This document shows positions 38,151 through 50,696 of a stretch of 64,000 bases of DNA, piece after piece. Source of the stretch: Cacajao melanocephalus (taxonomy: Eukaryota > Chordata > Mammalia > Primates > Pitheciidae); the NCBI GenBank assembly GCA_963573385.1, contig CAUYLG010048267.1:48849-112848 (forward strand). Reading direction: 5' to 3'. The notes beneath the pieces were generated by a model, which searched no databases, was not told the DNA's origin, and worked only from the letters and a program-made list of their open reading frames with translations. A program made the translations under genes and the position numbers. Each line of letters begins with the position of its first letter. Within the stretch, counting starts at the first letter, position 1.

Positions 38151-39759
38151 AAAAATTTTAAATACGATTTATTTTCAATACTACCCATTGACAGAAATAG
38201 ACAAGGGAATTCATCTCTCTGTATAAAAAGTATACTTTTCATAATAATTAAAATCATAAAACATTTTTATTATTTATGGTGTAAAAGATGTTAGAGAAAT
38301 AGATATTGGAGAAATATTAGATTTAAAGAAAAATCAAATCAATCAACTGACATAAACGTTTCAGCAGAATATATGTATATCTATGGCTATAGTATTCCTA
38401 TTCCTTAATTTCTCGGTATGTATGGATTAATTTATGGTGCTTAACATGGAGAATGTACTACTAGCAACTATCAATTCACTTATAGAGTTTTTCCTTCTGG
38501 GATTTACTGGAAAACAGTTCCAGTCACTGAAAGAGAAAACAAATATGGAAAGGACGATGAGTAAATTAACTAAATTAACTGGTCTATAAGAATTACTGAA
38601 TGCTCTGGTAGTGGAATCTAAACTATAGCTCATTATGTCTTCTCATTCTGAAATATAATTATCCTGGGTTTCTAAAATCTTAGGGTTTTCTACCTCTGAG
38701 CAATCTAAAGATAGAAATGCACAAAGTACTTAAGTATTCTGCAACCATCGAATGCAAAGTAGATCCCAATCAGTCAACCATGTTTAGCACATACTGATCT
38801 AGACATGCAGCCAGCTATTGTCTGCATATATTTCTCAGAAAATAGTATAACACCTGGTGGTTCTCCTGGCAGATCTGAGATCACCAGGGAACTCCAGATT
38901 TGAAAATTCTTGGAATAGAAAATGAATGGTAAAAAGTTGAGAAGAAAGGTAAGTCCAATGGAAATGGATCCGAAGTGGTCTCTCAAGGTAATGTGACCCA
39001 AGCTGGTGTACCACAATCTTCAGTCTTTTCTTCAACTTCTTAAAACCAGAAACTGGGACTTAGCACTACACCCAGAAATAAGTGATAAAATGACTGTACT
39101 AAATTCTCATAAAATAGATGTATTAATTAAGAATACCAACATTGTAGAAAACCAACATTAGAGAAAAGTCATTGTAGAAAATACCACTTCTAATTCCCAG
39201 GTTTTCTTTAATATTGACAGCCAATAACTGGATCAGTAGATTGATCAATGGCACAGAATTAAAATAAAACTCAAGGATTTAAATGAGGGGTATTTTGCTC
39301 TGATGAAGCTTAAAGAAATATTTCTGCCCACAGAAGAGAACATTTTGCTCATGAGTGAGCTGAGTCCCTCAAATGTTGTGTCTCTCTCCCTGGAATGTGC
39401 TAGAACTAAATTCCAAAGCTTGCTTCTCTAAAAAGAACTTCTCTGTACAACCAATTCATTTACCCTTTAACTACATTTTTCTAGGTAGGCCAAATAATAT
39501 GATCTCTATTTTCAACAGGTTTGATTTTTGTTTAGTTTTGTTTTACTGACAAAATGCAAACATATTTCTGTAATTTCCAAATTCTTTGGAGGCACCTTCT
39601 TATAACACTCATTATACATTCTCCGTTGTATGATGTTCAACATTAAAATTTGAACAAGAATTTCAGTTCTAAGTGAAGCACAGGTCAGTTCACAGTAATC
39701 AATAATACCTGGGAAACTTCCATCAAAACCTTCACATTGCCTGATCAGAATCTGTAGTT
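38151..39759. other. Unique AT-rich stretch
   Basis: 1.6 kb with no recognised element. Minus frames at 38774-39035 overlap each other and show no domain. Confidence 0.5.
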
Positions 39760-40585
39760 TCTTGAAATGCTTCCTATTTCTTACCTTCAGTTTGTTGGTT
39801 TCTCTGGCTTATTTCTCCTGCTGATCTACGAATGTAGGAGTTTCTCCCAACATCGCATTATCATTTCTGTTTTTTTCCTATTCTTTCTCAAGGGGATCTC
39901 CTCCATTTGTACATCCACCACACCTGTGACAGTCACCCACAAATCTCTATTTCAAGATTTAACTTCTCTAAGCATTTCCAAATGTTTGAAGGAAAGTGTC
40001 ATATGTATAGCATGCTGTTAACTCCTACTCTCAGTTATTAGCAAAATTTCATCATCCTCCTCTAAAAACCTAATCAAATCCAATGATCTTCTGTGTTGCC
40101 CATTTGTAATGATAATACTACTTCTCAGACACTAAGACTTGGACACTCAGAATTCCGTCTTTTCTCTATTACTGTTCATTCCATTCATTTTGCTCCACTG
40201 TATGGCACATATTTTTCTTTTTTCACATGGTTTAGAGGGCTATGAAAATGGTCTTCCTAATTTTACTCCCGGCTTTTAGTATGTATATATTTTATATACT
40301 TCTAGTAAATTATTTCTAAAGCTCAACAATGATCATGCAAAACTCCTGCATATAAACCTTCAGTAGGCTTAGCCTTTACTTATCAAACAAAATTCAAGGG
40401 TCCCCATGATCGCCCCAAATCCACCTTTCTGGTTTATCTCCATTACTTTTCTTTTTTTACCTTGATCTTTTCCATTTTATGCTTGATGCATTTAACTACT
40501 TTATGCCTTTGTCTTTGCCTAAAATATCCTCAACTTCAAGTTGGACTCACCCAATAACTCCTAGGTAAAAAGAATTCTATTTATT
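39760..40585 (+). mobile_element. L2 LINE, 3' half
   Basis: Right part is clearest: ATGATCATGCAAAACTCCTG, CTTCAGTAGGCTTAGCCTTT, CCCCATGATCGCCCCAAATC, TTTATGCCTTTGTCTTTGCC, CCAATAACTCCTAGG, in L2 order. The left part (39815-40200) is more diverged and less sure. The 84-codon frame at 39767-40021 could be a remnant of L2 coding sequence but is not functional. Confidence 0.6.
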
Positions 40586-41299
40586 GATGGTATCTAAACA
40601 GTCCATGTCATACTGAACATAGATATCTAACATGAATGAGAAATATCTGTGCCAGAGCATTCTGAATCTTAGTGCGGAAAAAAACAAATACATGTCTTCA
40701 TATGAAAATTCATATTTTCAAATGTGAGGAAAGTGTCACAACATAAAATGTTGCCAAACAGATGGGTATTTTTTAAGATGCAAGAGCTCTAAAAGTAATT
40801 ACATACATATAATTATATACACATACACATGCACATACACACAAACCCACCAGCAATACCACCACCATTATCAACTTTCCACATTATTAAAAACAGCAAG
40901 AATGCAGAGTATTTGTACTATGAAAGCAGAGTCCTTCCTAGTCCCATTTTCTGGCTCTATATTTTTTCTAGCTTCCTGGTACCTGGGACTTTTCAGATTC
41001 TGGAACAGACGGTAAGCCATTATAGAAAAGATTTAATGAAGTTAATATTCATTTTTCATGGCTCCTAGTTTTCCTTCCCCTTATGGGGAAAAGGTCTATA
41101 AGGGCTTTTCATATGATTTTATGAGATATAGTTAAAGGAAATATTTGTAAGCCATTGGTGAGTCAAACTGTAAACAGTGGTCCATTAGACAGATTATAGG
41201 TTTGTCATATATAAAATTACATCATATAGAAAGGGCAGCAGTCCTAAGTTTACCACTGTCCTCTCTGTATAATGTTATGGGTTTTTAAATTATAGATTA
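40586..41299. other. No feature seen; short CA/TA run
   Basis: AT-rich sequence with an impure ACATAC run at about 40803-40850. No gene. Confidence 0.5.
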
Positions 41300-41395
41300 T
41301 CAAGTTTACCTCCCATTTTGTAAGAAAACAGTTGACGTTTAAAGAGGTTAAATAAATTGTCCAAAGGTCAAGGAGCAAATTATCTATGCTTTCAA
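41300..41395 (-). mobile_element. MIR SINE fragment
   Basis: CCCATTTTGTAAGAAAACAG and AAGAGGTTAAATAAATTGTC with CCAAAGGTCAAGGAGC match the MIR core in reverse complement. Confidence 0.6.
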
Positions 41396-44039
41396 ATTCT
41401 TCAATTCCTGTGTAAGCTTTCCATTTATTCTCAGCTCAGGGAGTAGACTCCAAAAAGATGTTCTCTTCCTAGAAATCTAGCCATTTTTATTAAATCAATC
41501 TGGGAAGGCAGGAAAAAGAGAGATGTTTACCTGCATTTTGTTTCTGTGAATTTAAGTGGCAGAAGATGGAACAGTACAATAAGATAAGGATCAGGAAATG
41601 GGTCAGGACAAATAACTCAATTAGACAACAGAGCCCTTTTTAGCACCATAATCCATGTGATATTTCCTTAGTTCTCCCAAGTATTTAGAGTCATTAAATA
41701 TTTGTACAGTTTCCCAGTCCCATTCCCACCTTTTTCCCTATCAGTTATGAACATTCAAATAGAGTACTCTTTATAAAAATTAGTTAAGAAATATGACTAA
41801 CAGAAAAGACTACATAGTACACATAGCAAACATTAAACTAACAGCCTGGAATACATGTCGAAAAGTCTTAGGTGATTTTAGCTACAAAACTTGCTGCCAT
41901 TATCTGCAACCATGTTGTTTTATTTAGTTCTCTGAATGGGTCTGCCAAGTGTCAGTGTACCAGAGAGTAGGTCTTAAATTTCCCAGGATTCCTCTGCACA
42001 CAGTGAAGGTCATGGTCAGCTAGGAAGTCATGGTCAGCTATGCTTGGGATGAGCCATTAATGGTTACATAGCCTTTCCATTAACCCAGTCTCTGCCCCCA
42101 GTTTACTTGTGCCATGAACTTTCACACCTCAAATTTCTTTTTTTTTTCTCATGCCTCAAATTTCAGTGATGAATTTTATAACACATAACTCCCTAGCAAC
42201 ACTCCAAATGAGGGAATTGTTTTATTTTTGTTGATGGTTGCCATTTGTTTGTTTATTTTTATCACCTTTTTTAAATATAAGGTCAATTTTACCTCCAGTG
42301 GGTTCTCCACTGGCCCTTCTCTCTACCTAGCCCTTCATTGCTGAACCTCTTAATATCCAAACCCTAAATCATAGTCTTACACTTGCAATTTCCAGAGAGG
42401 GTAAAAATTTCTACCTATGCTACTAAACATGAGAGTCAACTGTGCTTATATAAAGTCTATTCATGACTCAAATAGAGATGGTTTTTATTGGAGTATAAAC
42501 ATACATATATACACAAATTCACATATATACTCATAGGCTTTTACATACACATACATTCCCACATTCACACACCAACCTGACTGTAGCATTATTATCTTTC
42601 ATGAAATAACATCAAAGAAAATAAAATACAGTATTATCAAATTATTGTTTATTATTGTTATTGTTAATAATTATTGTTATTATTACTGCAACTGCATTCA
42701 AGTTCATCCATGCCTGTATCTGCAACTGAGTGCCCTGCTCAAAGAAATGAAGCATCAGCTCCTATTTGATATATTCCTAAGTCTTGGCTGAGAGCATTTC
42801 ATCAGAGATGAACTGCACCTAATGCAATCACCAGAATTAAAACAGTTAAGAAAATGCAGCTCCTTGCCAAGAAACTCTGCTGTATTGTTCACTTGCTATT
42901 CCAGAAAGTATGCAACCAGTACTAATAAGTCGCTGGCTGCAGTTCCAGAAAGAGCAGCAGGAACAAAAATGCTGACCTCTGTAAATTTGTTCTCACTTTA
43001 CAATCCATGAAATTCTCTTTGATTGATCTGCAAGGCAATGCATCCATCTATTCCATTACTATTCTTTCCAAGTACCTTTTAGGAACTTGAAAAATCAATA
43101 TAATTCTGTAAATAAAATGAATCTCCATCAATATGACTATAAATATGATAACAGAAAAAGTTGTCATATTTTAATTGATAGTTATTTAAACCAGAAAACA
43201 GGCAGTGAGTGCGAATTCTATCATGGTCATCCACTTTTACTTTAGGAAAATGTTGTAAATACTATAAAAATAATAAACTGGGGTGTGACATTAACTAAAG
43301 TTCATTTAAATATTTTTAAGATTCCATATTTTAAGATTCATCAAAATCTTTTCCCAATTTTGGCCCAAATATGATCAAATCCCAAAATATATAATGATAT
43401 GGAATAAATGGAACAAACAAAGATTTTACAGTGGAAAATAAAGGGCTTATAATTCTGGATCTAAATCTTTTCTGGATATAAAAAGGAAAAGATGATTCAG
43501 GATACAAATTTTTGGACACATTAAAAAAATAATGTTTAAATAATGAAGTTTTGTAAAAAATACTGTTTCATAAGAAGGGCAAAATGAACCTGACAATACA
43601 TATTTTAATTCCTGGATAATTTTCAGACAAAAATGCTGATTTGGAGGATTTTTGTCCCTAAACTTCAAGAGACAAATTGAGTTTTAAAAATTTTATTTAT
43701 CAAGAAAGTGTTCTTACTGTGGATAAATATTAAAACATATACTCTATATACATGTGTTATACATGTGTATATAATAGTTAGATGTACATTCATACAAGCC
43801 ATCATAATGGTAAAGACATGGCTACCTGAATGAACAATTTCTCACAGTAAGGCCAGCACCTCTGGTAAGTGAAGTGTAAACCAACCACACATTGATTTTT
43901 TGTTCATTATAATTAAACTATGTAATATCCAGGATTCACCAAGTAGTATGCCACGATAAAAGAACTCACTTTAAAAGAGCTTGTTGGTCTAGGTGAATAA
44001 TTAGAAATTATGCTTTGCAAACTTACATATAACACTTAT
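41396..44039. other. Unique AT-rich stretch with simple repeats
   Basis: 2.6 kb with no gene or named repeat. Small items: a tandem pair of GTCATGGTCAGCTA at 42009-42039, an impure ACATA-rich run at 42498-42575, and an (ATT)n-like run at 42640-42690. Confidence 0.5.
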
Positions 44040-44241
44040 TGGGTTCAAGCAATTCTCGTGTTCAGCCCCCCAGGTAGCTGGGATTAGAGGTATGGGCCAC
44101 CATGCCTGGCTAATTTTTGTATTTTTAGTAGAGATAGGGTTTTACCATGTTCGCTAAGCTGGTCTTGAACTCCTGACCTCAAGTGATCTGTACACCTCCC
44201 AAAGTGCTGGGATTAAAGGTGTAAGCCACCATACCTGGCCG
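44040..44241 (-). mobile_element. Alu fragment missing its 3' end
   Basis: Minus-strand Alu from GGGTTCAAGCAATTCTCGTG to CCACCATACCTGGCC. The Alu 5' end is intact, but the last about 85 bp of the right monomer and the poly(A) are absent. Truncation at the 3' side is not the usual retroposition pattern, so a later deletion is likely. Confidence 0.93.
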
Positions 44242-45876
44242 CATATGTGTGTTTTTAAGAATGTAATAAAGTATTTTATGAAATTGAGAAAAAAAAAGCA
44301 TATACACACATACACATGCATCCACATACCATCATTGTTATTTTTAAAAAAATAAAATGTATTTTCACTTTCCAGGGAAAGGCAGCATTTACTTCAGAGG
44401 TAAGTGACAATTTTGTTTAAGAAAGTCATTAATGAACATTTTAGTTTCTCAAAGTTAGTTCCATGGCCTGGTATAGCAAAAAGGTTGAGAGTGATATTGC
44501 CTTGCAGACTAAAGAATGTGGGGCTTGGAAAATGTAACTTAAGAGAAATTCGGAAGATCTTGGCAATTGGGAGGCAATCCTTCAAGAAAGGCACCTGTGA
44601 AAAATGCTCTAAGTAGGTAAATGAGGAAATATCCAATGTTTAACATATTCAAATTGAAGTTGTTGACTGTGTTGTAATTTTCATCCATTATCCTGAATAT
44701 TTCCATTAAAAATGCTAATCATGATAGCTATGTTTAGTTTATTTCTTGATATATTCCTAGCTCAGTGGCAAAGGAACTTATTAGCCACACAGTAGGAAGT
44801 ATGGTCGTGAGCTTCATGTTTATAAAGTTTTTATTACCCACATACCCTACAGTGTGATGCCTACACATATATGTTATGTATATAGTTGGCTTATGTTTGA
44901 GTTGAGGAGCCCTGAGCTTAAGAAATCCTAACCTTCTAAAGTGGGCTATAAGCAAATCTGCCCAACCTTTCTCCTGTAAGCAGATATTATCTTTTTATCC
45001 TGGACAGCAAATTTACCTGCGTTCTGCCACAAGGGAACACTGTTTACTACACAAACCTCCTGTAGAGATTATCCATAATAAAAGTAGATACAAGATATGC
45101 AGAAATGCATGAGACTCATGCAAATAATATGTGTGTGTGCATGTGCATGTGCATTTTCTTCTAATTATTTCACAGTGTTTCATGTTAGTTTTTTAATCCA
45201 TAAGGACTTTATTTATATGAAAAGTCTCAGAAAAAAATTTCTATTAGGTATAGCAAAAGCATCCTAAACAAAACAGAGAAGTGGACCACTTAAGTTATAT
45301 AATAATGTATTATCTAGGTGTACATGCAGGCATAAAAAAGAGAAAAGAAATAATAAGCAGCCAACAATTGGCAGTGGTTACCAATAGGAATCCAGAAGTG
45401 AGTGCATGCAAAGGGCTTTTATATTTTGTTTTGACAATCAGAAAACTGCCAGATAGCCCTTAAATTTCTGCATAGACATACACCTCTTTTTCTTACATTT
45501 TGATAGCCAAAGCAAGTCTTATGATCACAAGTAAAGTTGGTTATATACCCTAGTTTCAGAGTGGGAATGCAAATAATTAGGAAAAAATAATAAAGTTGTA
45601 CAGTTGTACCCCGTGTAACTTTTTTAAAAAGATAATTCTTTTAAAAAATAATGGAAGAATGATAAAGGAGGAAAAAAGGTAAGAAAAAAAGGAGAAGGAA
45701 AAAGGGAAGGAGAATTTAACTGTTGTGTTTGTAATAAGTTTAAGATGGATCAGAGTGAAAACAGAAAGACCAACTACACGGCTCTTTCTGTCATCTATAA
45801 AACAAGCAATGAGTGACTGCAAGGAGGCATATTTAGGAATGATGTAGGGACTGTGGTGTTACGATTTTCATCATTA
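44242..45876. other. Unique AT-rich stretch
   Basis: No gene seen. 44900-45060 (GTGGGCTATAAGCAAATCTG, TTCTGCCACAAGGGAACAC) has the look of an old dispersed repeat that I cannot name. A GT/GCAT run lies at 45127-45153, and a purine-rich strand at 45660-45715. Confidence 0.45.
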
Positions 45877-46009
45877 TTTTCTCTCTCCCTCTTTTTCTTC
45901 CTCTTTCTTTCTCTCGTACATTCTTTTTTTTTCTTTCTTTCACTCTCACTTTCTTTCCTCTCTTTTCCTTTCTTTCAAAAAAAAAAAAAATTAAAAAAAA
46001 AAAAAAAAC
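45877..46009 (+). repeat. Polypyrimidine tract ending in poly(A), retroposon-like
   Basis: About 100 bp of C/T-rich sequence with a distinctive CTCTCGTACATTC break, followed directly by A14-TT-A16. A homologous block lies inverted at 63752-63856. A shared non-simple word plus an A-tail suggests a retroposed unit and not only slippage. The 61-codon Lys/Arg/Glu minus frame is spurious. Confidence 0.7.
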
Positions 46010-46302
46010 AGTATCCAAAATAAGTTTTAAAGCAAAGATAATGGGAAGATCAAATATTGAATGCTAAAATTATAGGATGAAAATAACTGGAGAAAATGGA
46101 GCCAGGAGTAAATTTTTCTTGTGTAAAAAATTAAATATTTACCCAAAGTCAACTTTCAACATTCTAGTTTATTGTTACATTAAACAAAAGGCTTATAAAT
46201 TGCAATGAATACCAAAGTTATGAGAATAGATTTATACTGAAATGTTTCAAATAATTTGTGATATTGCTTATTTTTGAAAACCTTTTCTACCTCATTCAGA
46301 TA

Positions 46303-46706
46303 TTGAATGAACTGAATATTTGTGCCCCCCCCCAAATTTATATGTTAAGATTCTAACCCCCAGTATATAGGAAGTTGGAGCCATTGAGAGGAATTAGGCC
46401 ATGATGTCAGGACCCTTTACTGGTCCCCTTATAAAGGCACTTATAAGAGGAGACACCAGAGAGATTGTTCTCATTCTCTCTCTTTCTTTCTCTCTGCTGT
46501 CTCTCTCTTTCTGTCTTTCCCCCTGCCATTTGCAAGCCAGGTGACCATTTGCAAGCCAAGAAAAGGGGCCTCATCAGAAACTAACCAGTCTGAGACTTGA
46601 TCTCAAACTCCAGTCTCCAGAATTGTAAGACAATAAATAAATTTCTGTTGTTTAAGCCACCCAGTCTATAGTATTTTTTATGGTTGCCCAAGCTGACTCA
46701 GAAAGA
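46303..46706 (+). mobile_element. MLT1-type (MaLR) solo LTR
   Basis: ATGAACTGAATATTTGTG, a C10 run at 46324, CCAGTATATAGGAAGTTGGA, CTTATAAGAGGAGACACCAG, a TCTC-rich segment, CAATAAATAAATTTCTGTTG and TTTAAGCCACCCAGTCTATA. Complete or nearly so. Confidence 0.93.
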
Positions 46707-47287
46707 TTCCTTAATAAAATAAATAAGAGTACAGATGTGGTGTACCAAAGAGACCACTTCAACATGTTTCAATATTTGAAAGGATTCAATATGCATGTAA
46801 GTAATTGAAATAAATAACATTCTTTAGTGGGAACCATGACATATCTATCTAATCTGAACAATGGAAAAAAGCATTTGCCAAACTAAAACTTGGTGGTAAT
46901 ATCATACATCTTTTTACACATTGACTTTGTACTTTCTTCAGCTGATTTGAAGAATAAATTTTTTCAAACAGTTGGTTAATGCATTACTATGGCCAATCTA
47001 TGATAACTACTCATGCTGTTTCCATTGAATGCTGAATGGTTGACTTTGTTGTCATTTAAGGGTGCATTGTTAGTTCCCAGGAATCAGCCCTGTCATTCCT
47101 CTGATTTTCTAAAACTATTTTTATCAACACAGACCCACTCAATACTCTATGTAAAGTACTAAAACACCTCAAACTATTTTAATATCCATTCCACTGGCCA
47201 ATAACTGTTTTAACTATGCACAAAGGCAGAGAGAAGATAGAGTCACTTCTATCAGCCACCTATGTGAATGACAATGAGCACTAGGAA
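46707..47287. other. No feature seen
   Basis: AT-rich unique-looking sequence. Confidence 0.5.
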
Positions 47288-47475
47288 TAATAATAATACC
47301 TAACATTCACTGATCACTTCTTATTTGCCAATTGGCATTAAGCATTTTGTAATAATTATCTAATTTTGTCTTCAAAACAACCCTCTAACAAAGATACTAT
47401 TATTACCACTTTACAAATTAGAAAACTGTAATATACAGAGATTAAGTAAATATCTGCACTACTGACTAATCATCA
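47288..47475 (-). mobile_element. MIR SINE
   Basis: AACATTCACTGATCACTTCT, AGCATTTTGTAATAATTATC, ACCACTTTACAAATTAGAAA: reverse-complement MIR order, diverged. Confidence 0.7.
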
Positions 47476-47663
47476 TAGCCATAATCACATGAACCAGAAA
47501 CCAAAACGGGGAAAAAATATATAGATATCAACTTGCTCTCTATTCCTTCTCCTTACTCCAGTGAAAATCTGTGGATAGAAACAAGCTTCTTGGCCTTCTA
47601 AAATATGTTTTGCTTAAAAAATTATCTGTCATACACATATAGTCTCTTTTAGAATTGCTCATG

Positions 47664-47712
47664 AACACACACACACACACGCATACACACAGAGAGAGAG
47701 AGCGAGAGAGAA
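47664..47712. repeat. (CA)n/(GA)n compound microsatellite
   Basis: ACACAC run followed by AGAGAG run with single interruptions (GCAT, GCG). The frames on both strands here are repeat-driven. Confidence 0.95.
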
Positions 47713-49049
47713 TACTAAAGATGCATTTACTACCCAACACCATGCACATATTTTTTGAACTGCAACTGCCAGGCAATTTATCAGCCACATTCCAGGAACA
47801 TCACACCATTTCTGTATTATCAGAACTTATCCAAATAAGATTTCCCCAGGATAAGTGGTCCACAGGGAGAATTTGATAAACATCCTTCCGCAAAGCATTT
47901 TTAATGGATTTCTACTTCTGTCTAAACTGCTTTAGTTGAAGATCTGTTGAAAGTAAGCCAATGCCAGATGATGTTAGGGTAACTCAACCCTAATTCTCAA
48001 AGCTTTACTACAAAGATACTAATCTTTTGAAGAAGTCAAAAACCTTATCTATTATTAAAATTGATAGAATTTCCTCTGGTGCTGTTGCATCACATTTTCC
48101 TCTTTAATACATGAAATTATTTACTTCCACTTTTCCCCACTAACCCTCTACCTGCTTCTACAATGCATTCTGAATAGATGCTGCCAGAAGGAATAATTCT
48201 AGGAAATTAATGAGGCCTGTTATGGAAAATATCAATTCAGTATTAGAATAACAGGACAGTAAACCAAAAGCAATCCCACCAAGTAATGGTACGTAGTTTT
48301 TTTTAAAAAATCTCTTCTTTGTCAAGTTTGTGGTGAATGTTAATAAGAGATCTAGTCTTATTCAAATAAAAAGTATTCTGAGTATGTTGTATAGGGTAGA
48401 ACTTTATTAAAATAAGCCCATCATCATTTTTATCATTAAACTCTTTTTTAATAGACATTATTGCTACAGAATATACCAAAAGTGACAAAAAATCCAATAA
48501 AATATAAAATAGATTTTTTAAAAATTAAATATATTTCAGAAATCTTAGTACATATATCTTATATGGCTAAATTTTTGCTCCACATAGAAAAAGTAAACAT
48601 ACTTTGCTCCACATAGAAAAAGCATAAACCTACAAAGTAGGGTCTATTTATTTACGTAAAGAAAATGTTTCAGTTTGATTTTAGGGAGCTAAACGGACTA
48701 TACAGTTTCATGAGTCCACAATAAATTCTATAGCATTGCCATTACTAAACATGAAAATATAAAAGTAATTTTACAAATAAATGTTTTATAAATATGTAAT
48801 ATATGCATATAAGTAGATACACGTATAAGAGACGATGATATATGGGGAGTGTACTCTGATATGTAAATTATCCATTTTATTGATGGTTTCTCTGAATACT
48901 GCACACCCTCAACATACACCATCCCCTTTACAATAACATTTAATCCCTTTTAAAATTATAAGTTTACAGTTGTACTTTCTTTGGATTTTTATAACAAATA
49001 TACCATAGACTGTTAATTTTATTGAAGATTCCTTATATGGGATGAGTCA
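47713..49049. other. Unique AT-rich stretch with a 29 bp tandem pair
   Basis: No gene or named repeat. At 48574-48631 TTTGCTCCACATAGAAAAAG occurs twice, 29 bp apart, a small tandem duplication. Confidence 0.55.
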
Positions 49050-49322
49050 TGTTTCTTTTGTGCTTTTGAGGTTACCTTTGCTTTGTCTTTCAATAATTTC
49101 ATCATATAGTGTTGAACTGTGGAAATCTTTAAGTTTATTCTACTTGTAATTTGTTTAGATTCTTAAATGTGTAGATTTATGTCTCTCAAAAAATTTGGAA
49201 AGTTTTTAGCCATTATTTCTTCAATTACCCTTTCCACCACTTTCTCTCTCTCCTCTCCTTCAGGAACTCCCAAGAGGTATATGTTGGTGTGTTTGATGGT
49301 GTCTCACAGATATCCAATGAGG
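49050..49322 (-). mobile_element. L1M LINE-1 fragment (ORF1 region)
   Basis: AATTTGGAAAGTTTTTAGCC, ATTATTTCTTCAATTACCCT, TCTCTCCTCTCCTTCAGGAA and GGTATATGTTGGTGTGTTTG match the antisense of an old L1 ORF1 region. The 63-codon + frame is antisense and not a gene. Confidence 0.8.
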
Positions 49323-49334
49323 GTAGCACTGATC

Positions 49335-49482
49335 AAGACAGATAAGAGCCAGACCTGACTGGTACCTCAACTGAAGCTTTGTGAGACTCTGAGCAGAAAA
49401 TCATGATAAGCTGTGCCCAAACTTCTGACTCGTGGAGACTGTGGAATAGTAAATAATGTTGTTTTAAGCTAAAAAAAAATAC
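49335..49482 (+). mobile_element. MLT1-type LTR, 3' end only
   Basis: AGCTTTGTGAGACTCTGAGC, AAGCTGTGCCCAAACTTCTG and TAATGTTGTTTTAAGCTAA are the final part of an MLT1 LTR. The 5' part is absent, and it abuts an L1M fragment. Confidence 0.75.
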
Positions 49483-49794
49483 GGTTAACTGGTTATATAA
49501 CCATAGAAGATTTATTCAATGATTAATGAGAAATTTTTACGTGTATTGTCAATTCTTGGATATGTTTTATGTGTTTTACTTTATTTCAGTTATTTTCTTA
49601 TTGATGTGTAAGCTGCCCCATCTTTGATCAGTGTGAGCTTATTCAAACTGGTTCCTAAATATTGATGACACAACACAGAGATTTTTAATAATTTCTCACT
49701 TTCTGATAAGACCATTGGATCCAGGTTAATTATGTACATTTTCTGCCCCAGACAGAAAATCAACCATTTACCTATACATCCCTGCTTTACTTTT
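49483..49794. other. Probable old LINE-1-associated sequence
   Basis: GTGAGCTTATTCAAACTGGT and TACATTTTCTGCCCCAGACA recall a diverged dispersed repeat often seen with old L1. I cannot assign it firmly. Confidence 0.4.
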
Positions 49795-49968
49795 TTGATA
49801 ACAGATTTATTTATATGTATACAGACACCACAAATATGATAAAAATCATCCTTTTAATGTCATTAAAAGCCATACAATTCAGTGGCTTTTAGTATATCCA
49901 CAGAGTTGTTCAATCATCATTGCATTGTATTTTTGGAACATTTTCATCATCCCTAAATATAAATATAC
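49795..49968 (-). mobile_element. L1M LINE-1 3' UTR fragment
   Basis: TTCAGTGGCTTTTAGTATAT, CCACAGAGTTGTTCAATCAT and GGAACATTTTCATCATCCC are the reverse complement of an L1MC/L1ME-type 3' UTR. Confidence 0.78.

Positions 49969-49973
<5 letters not shown>

Positions 49974-50022
<49 letters not shown>
49974..50022. repeat. (TG)n microsatellite, about 24 units
   Basis: Uninterrupted dinucleotide run, the longest pure microsatellite in the window and probably polymorphic. It may form Z-DNA under torsion. Confidence 0.98.
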
Positions 50023-50023
<1 letters not shown>

Positions 50024-50574
50024 ATCATTATTCCTCATTCTCTCTTTCCCCAGTTAACTTGTATTTAAATTAACTATTCCCTTGGTATCTGTCTAATATC
50101 CTGTACTTAATTTTTATTTTAATCCTGGTACATGTGACTCAGTCACTTAATGACTGACATGAAGGGTAACATGTTTATGGTATAGAAGTCTATTGGAGTA
50201 GAAGTGGCATCGTGAGCGTTCATTTGGCCATCAGTTTCTTTAACTGCACAAGGTATTCATGTGTAAGAGATTTCTGTAGAGTCTGACGAGAGTTCCTGAA
50301 TCTATTGTCATTTCGGTTAGGATTAATTCTTCTTTCTTACCGGATATTTTCCCACAAGAGAATCATGGATTTTTACTAGCATTGAGTTGAAAAATGATTT
50401 GTATTAATACCTGTAAATTTAATAATCCTCTAAATTTAAGAAAGATTTTTTACATGCCATTTTCTACTCTTTTAGAGATAACAGATTGGAATTTTCTGCT
50501 GTCATATGAGGATATTAAGCCCTAGCAACATGTCATTGTGTGTGATATAATAAAGTACCCCTGAAAAAGACACA
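50023..50574. other. No feature seen
   Basis: Unique-looking sequence of more mixed composition. The left 60 bp may continue the L1M 3' UTR. Confidence 0.45.
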
Positions 50575-50692
50575 AAAAATGAAAAGATATCCCATTTTCA
50601 TGGATTAGAAGAATAAATATTGTCAAAATGACCATACTACTCAAAGCAGTCTACAGAGGCAATGCAATACCTATCAGAATACAAGATATCTA
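50575..50692 (+). mobile_element. LINE-1 ORF2 fragment
   Basis: TTTTCATGGATTAGAAGAAT, AATATTGTCAAAATGACCAT and GGCAATGCAATACCTATCAG match a short ORF2 segment in sense. Confidence 0.82.
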
Positions 50693-50696
50693 AAAA

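Noticed and set aside
45833..46018. Basic Lys/Arg/Glu-rich minus frame, resembling a nuclear protein fragment
   Set aside because: It comes entirely from the polypyrimidine tract and poly(A), a low-complexity artefact.
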